Part shown: one piece after another, positions 12,648-14,006 of the stretch
Layout of the letters: each line of letters starts with the position of its first letter
How positions within the stretch are numbered: the stretch's first letter is position 1
Source: Tessaracoccus flavescens
GTDB lineage: Bacteria > Actinomycetota > Actinomycetes > Propionibacteriales > Propionibacteriaceae
Length of the DNA stretch: 14,006 bases
Direction: 5' to 3'
NCBI GenBank assembly: GCA_020741375.1
Contig: DYZF01000044.1
Location: forward strand, 1-14,006
Position numbers and translations under genes: made by a program
Notes under the pieces: model-generated
Database searches by the model: none
Seen by the model: the letters and a program-made list of their open reading frames with translations, nothing else
What the model was told of the DNA's origin: nothing

Positions 12648-13157
12648 ATGGACGAGCGGCAAGAACTCAACGCTGGCAGGGCATCGATGATCGTTCTCGG
12701 GTTGATCGCCCTCGTGGCGCTGGGCGTGCTGGTGTACGAATACGTGACGACCAAGGACGTCAACAACGGTTGGGCAATCCTCACACTGCTCGGGTCAGGT
12801 GGCATGCTGGCGCTCCTCATGCGGATGATAGGCGGCGCCGAGGCACCCAAAACCTTCTTGGGCAAGGAACTCCCCACCGAGGACACCTCGGAGGCCAAGG
12901 CGGAGCGCAAGCGGGCTTATCTCATCGACGCAGGGCTCTTCGCCATCGCCATCGCCGCCCTGAGCGTTGTCGGCCTCACCCTCGGTGACACACAGGCCAT
13001 CGTTCCCGCCTTCCTCCAGGGAACCGCGGGCATGATCGTCGGCGCCGCGCTGTCTCTGGTTGGCGGCTTCGTCATCTACTACGCCTTCAACTACGTGGTG
13101 GGCGAGTCTGCGTCGAGATCCGTCGAGAAGCGACTGGCTCGCTACGACGCCGAGTAA
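12648..13157 (+). CDS. Four-helix membrane protein of unknown function, partner of the XRE regulator
   Basis: A 169-residue integral membrane protein with two hairpins of helices: about residues 13-33, 42-62, 92-113 and 119-150. A charged cytoplasmic-looking loop (64-90, rich in Glu and Lys) separates the pairs, and a short Arg/Glu tail follows. No catalytic motif or known domain is recognisable. It resembles in layout the unnamed membrane partners encoded after short XRE regulators in Firmicutes and actinobacteria, but I cannot assign a family. The ATG at 12648 follows the regulator's stop by 1 nt, with only a weak purine stretch (GAAAGCAGC) upstream, so translational coupling is likely. A strong hairpin follows 11 bp after the stop. 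It may carry a signal or stress-response role; this is a guess. Confidence 0.85.
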   Translation: MDERQELNAGRASMIVLGLIALVALGVLVYEYVTTKDVNNGWAILTLLGSGGMLALLMRMIGGAEAPKTFLGKELPTEDTSEAKAERKRAYLIDAGLFAIAIAALSVVGLTLGDTQAIVPAFLQGTAGMIVGAALSLVGGFVIYYAFNYVVGESASRSVEKRLARYDAE

Positions 13158-13167
13158 CGCGTCGCCT

Positions 13168-13204
13168 CAGAACCGCCGTCGGCCCATCGCCGGCGGCGGT
13201 TCTG
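13168..13204 (+). terminator. Long hairpin terminator after the XRE-membrane unit
   Basis: CAGAACCGCCG (13168-13178) pairs perfectly with CGGCGGTTCTG (13194-13204). The interior continues with a T-G pair and CGGC/GCCG around a CCATC loop, giving about 16 bp of stem. It starts 11 bp after the membrane-protein stop. There is no T-run on either side, as is common for high-GC actinobacterial terminators. Confidence 0.75.
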
Positions 13205-13249
13205 CGTTCCCGGGGCACGGACCCGAGCTGCCAGTTCCGGTGCAGCGGC

Positions 13250-13255
13250 TACGGT
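13250..13255 (+). promoter_or_regulatory. -10 box (TACGGT) of the flavin reductase gene, leaderless
   Basis: TACGGT fits TANNNT and is separated by 6 nt (TGCTGC) from the GTG at 13262. No Shine-Dalgarno sequence lies before this GTG, so a leaderless message is the simplest reading. No -35 box is clear. Confidence 0.5.
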
Positions 13256-13261
13256 TGCTGC

Positions 13262-13735
13262 GTGGATGAACTGCAACTGAGCTTCCGAGACGCGATGGCA
13301 CACGTGCCGTCGCCGGTCACCGTCATCACCACCATGGTCGACGGTGCCCCCACCGGAACCACGGTGTCGGCCTTCGCGTCCCTGTCCATCGATCCCCCGA
13401 TGGTGTTCTTCGCGCTGGACAACCGCGGCGGCATGATCGATCGCGTCCGCGAATCCGGGCGGGTGGGGATCAACCTGCTGGCCGGCGACCAGTCCGAGAT
13501 CGCGTTGCGCTTCGCCCGTCGCGATCTGCCAGACCGGTTCGCCGGGCTCGACTGGCATGAGGACGAGGGGCTCCCGCGGATCGATGGCGCCGTCGCGTGG
13601 CTGCGCTGCGAGGAACTGGAGTTCCGTCCCGGCGGAGACCACACCGTCATCCTCGGCCACGTGGCGACGGCGCAGACCGACGGCGTCTCCTCACTGGCCT
13701 ACCACCTGCGCCAGTTCCGCGACCTGCGGCCGTGA
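13262..13735 (+). CDS. Flavin reductase family protein (HpaC/DIM6-like)
   Basis: A 157-residue split-barrel flavoprotein of the flavin-reductase-like domain family. Such proteins use NAD(P)H to supply reduced FMN or FAD to a monooxygenase, or bind FMN themselves. The N-terminus FRDAMAHVPSPVTVITT is the usual opening. The flavin-contact region TGTTVSAFASLSIDPPMVFFALD (31-53) is clear, followed by GRVGINLLAGDQ and the C-terminal GDHTVILGHV, where the family's conserved His sits. No monooxygenase gene is visible next to it, so the partner is unknown. The start is GTG 13262, supported by the TACGGT box and by homology; a nearby ATG at 13266 is out of frame. It lies between a terminator and the next gene. 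Confidence 0.88.
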   Translation: MDELQLSFRDAMAHVPSPVTVITTMVDGAPTGTTVSAFASLSIDPPMVFFALDNRGGMIDRVRESGRVGINLLAGDQSEIALRFARRDLPDRFAGLDWHEDEGLPRIDGAVAWLRCEELEFRPGGDHTVILGHVATAQTDGVSSLAYHLRQFRDLRP

Positions 13736-13761
13736 CAAAGCCGTATGAGAGACTCGATGCC

Positions 13762-14006
13762 GTGAGCAACGAGCAGATCGACCCGACGTCCCCCCGTCCC
13801 TCAGGGCCTGATTTCACCGAAGCGCCTCCGTCGCCAGCCCAGTCGCCCACACCGCAGCCCTCCGCTGAGCCGTCGCCCCTGCCCAGGCAACAGCCATCGC
13901 CGCAACCGGTGCCTCCGCAGGTGGCGCCCACGCCGTCGTACCCGGCACCGAACTATGGCCCCGCCCCCTATGAGCACTCGCCCTACCCGGATCCGTATGC
14001 GCAGAA
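13762..14006 (+). CDS. Proline-rich protein, N-terminal part only (runs off window)
   Basis: An open frame from GTG 13762 to the window end without a stop gives 81 residues, 27 of them Pro, with many Ser, Gln and Tyr. The start reads MSNEQIDPTSPRPSG and the visible end becomes Tyr/Pro-rich (NYGPAPYEHSPYPDPY). In actinobacteria such low-complexity cytoplasmic leaders commonly precede one or more membrane helices (DUF4190/DUF4870-like or similar proteins), but the diagnostic part lies beyond 14006. The GTG lies 26 nt after the flavin reductase stop, without a Shine-Dalgarno sequence; GAGACT, 7 nt upstream, is a poor -10 match. An ATG at 13757 reads into a stop after two codons. Identity is undetermined. 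Confidence 0.65.
   Translation, partial: MSNEQIDPTSPRPSGPDFTEAPPSPAQSPTPQPSAEPSPLPRQQPSPQPVPPQVAPTPSYPAPNYGPAPYEHSPYPDPYAQ

Overview
This 14 kb window is GC-rich chromosomal DNA of an actinobacterium. The evidence is frequent GTG/TTG starts, leaderless gene starts, C/G-rich third codon positions, and the gene neighbourhood pmt <-> rsmI-tatD-rsmA-ispE, which is conserved in Actinomycetota. A member of the Propionibacteriaceae or a near relative is my best guess, but the sequence does not prove it. I see no insertion sequence, phage gene, CRISPR array or plasmid function.

Layout. Positions 1-1345 hold an MFS transporter behind a perfect palindrome. A tRNA-Gln(TTG) with an oversized core lies on the minus strand at 1354-1435. 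The DNA repair gene tag (1586-2164, +) meets a siderophore-interacting flavoreductase (2161-2925, -) tail to tail through a shared CTAG. Next, on the minus strand, is a 46-residue gene made of Lys-Lys-Ala-Asp repeats (3026-3166) with a strong ribosome binding site and a hairpin behind it. Across a 101-bp region carrying two GTCAA-N7-TTGAC inverted repeats lies a divergent 78-aa helix-turn-helix protein. A TetR regulator (3518-4249, +) follows and overlaps by 52 bp a MarR regulator read from the other strand.

The minus-strand block from 8146 down to 4198 is a tightly packed operon: rsmI, tatD, rsmA (ksgA), ispE, marR. Three of its four junctions are 4-nt ATGA/GTGA overlaps. It joins ribosomal RNA methylation (rsmI, rsmA), a TatD nuclease, isoprenoid precursor synthesis (ispE) and a regulator. 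Divergent from rsmI, with only 23 bp between the two start codons, is a protein O-mannosyltransferase gene (8170-9732, +). It converges on a FAD-dependent oxidoreductase (9742-10818, -), which in turn diverges from a uracil permease (10910-12343, +).

The right end carries a two-gene unit of a small XRE regulator and a four-helix membrane protein (12440-13157) behind a promoter with TGAC repeats about 20 bp apart, closed by a strong hairpin. It is followed by a flavin reductase-family protein (13262-13735) and the start of a proline-rich protein that runs off the window at 14006.

A recurring theme is a TANNNT -10 box placed 6-7 nt before the start codon, as expected for leaderless mRNAs. I see it at five genes. 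The items most worth a second look are the lysine-repeat mini-protein with its divergent control region, the repeat-bearing XRE/membrane-protein unit, and the unusual tRNA-Gln. All intergenic stretches are shorter than 300 bases.
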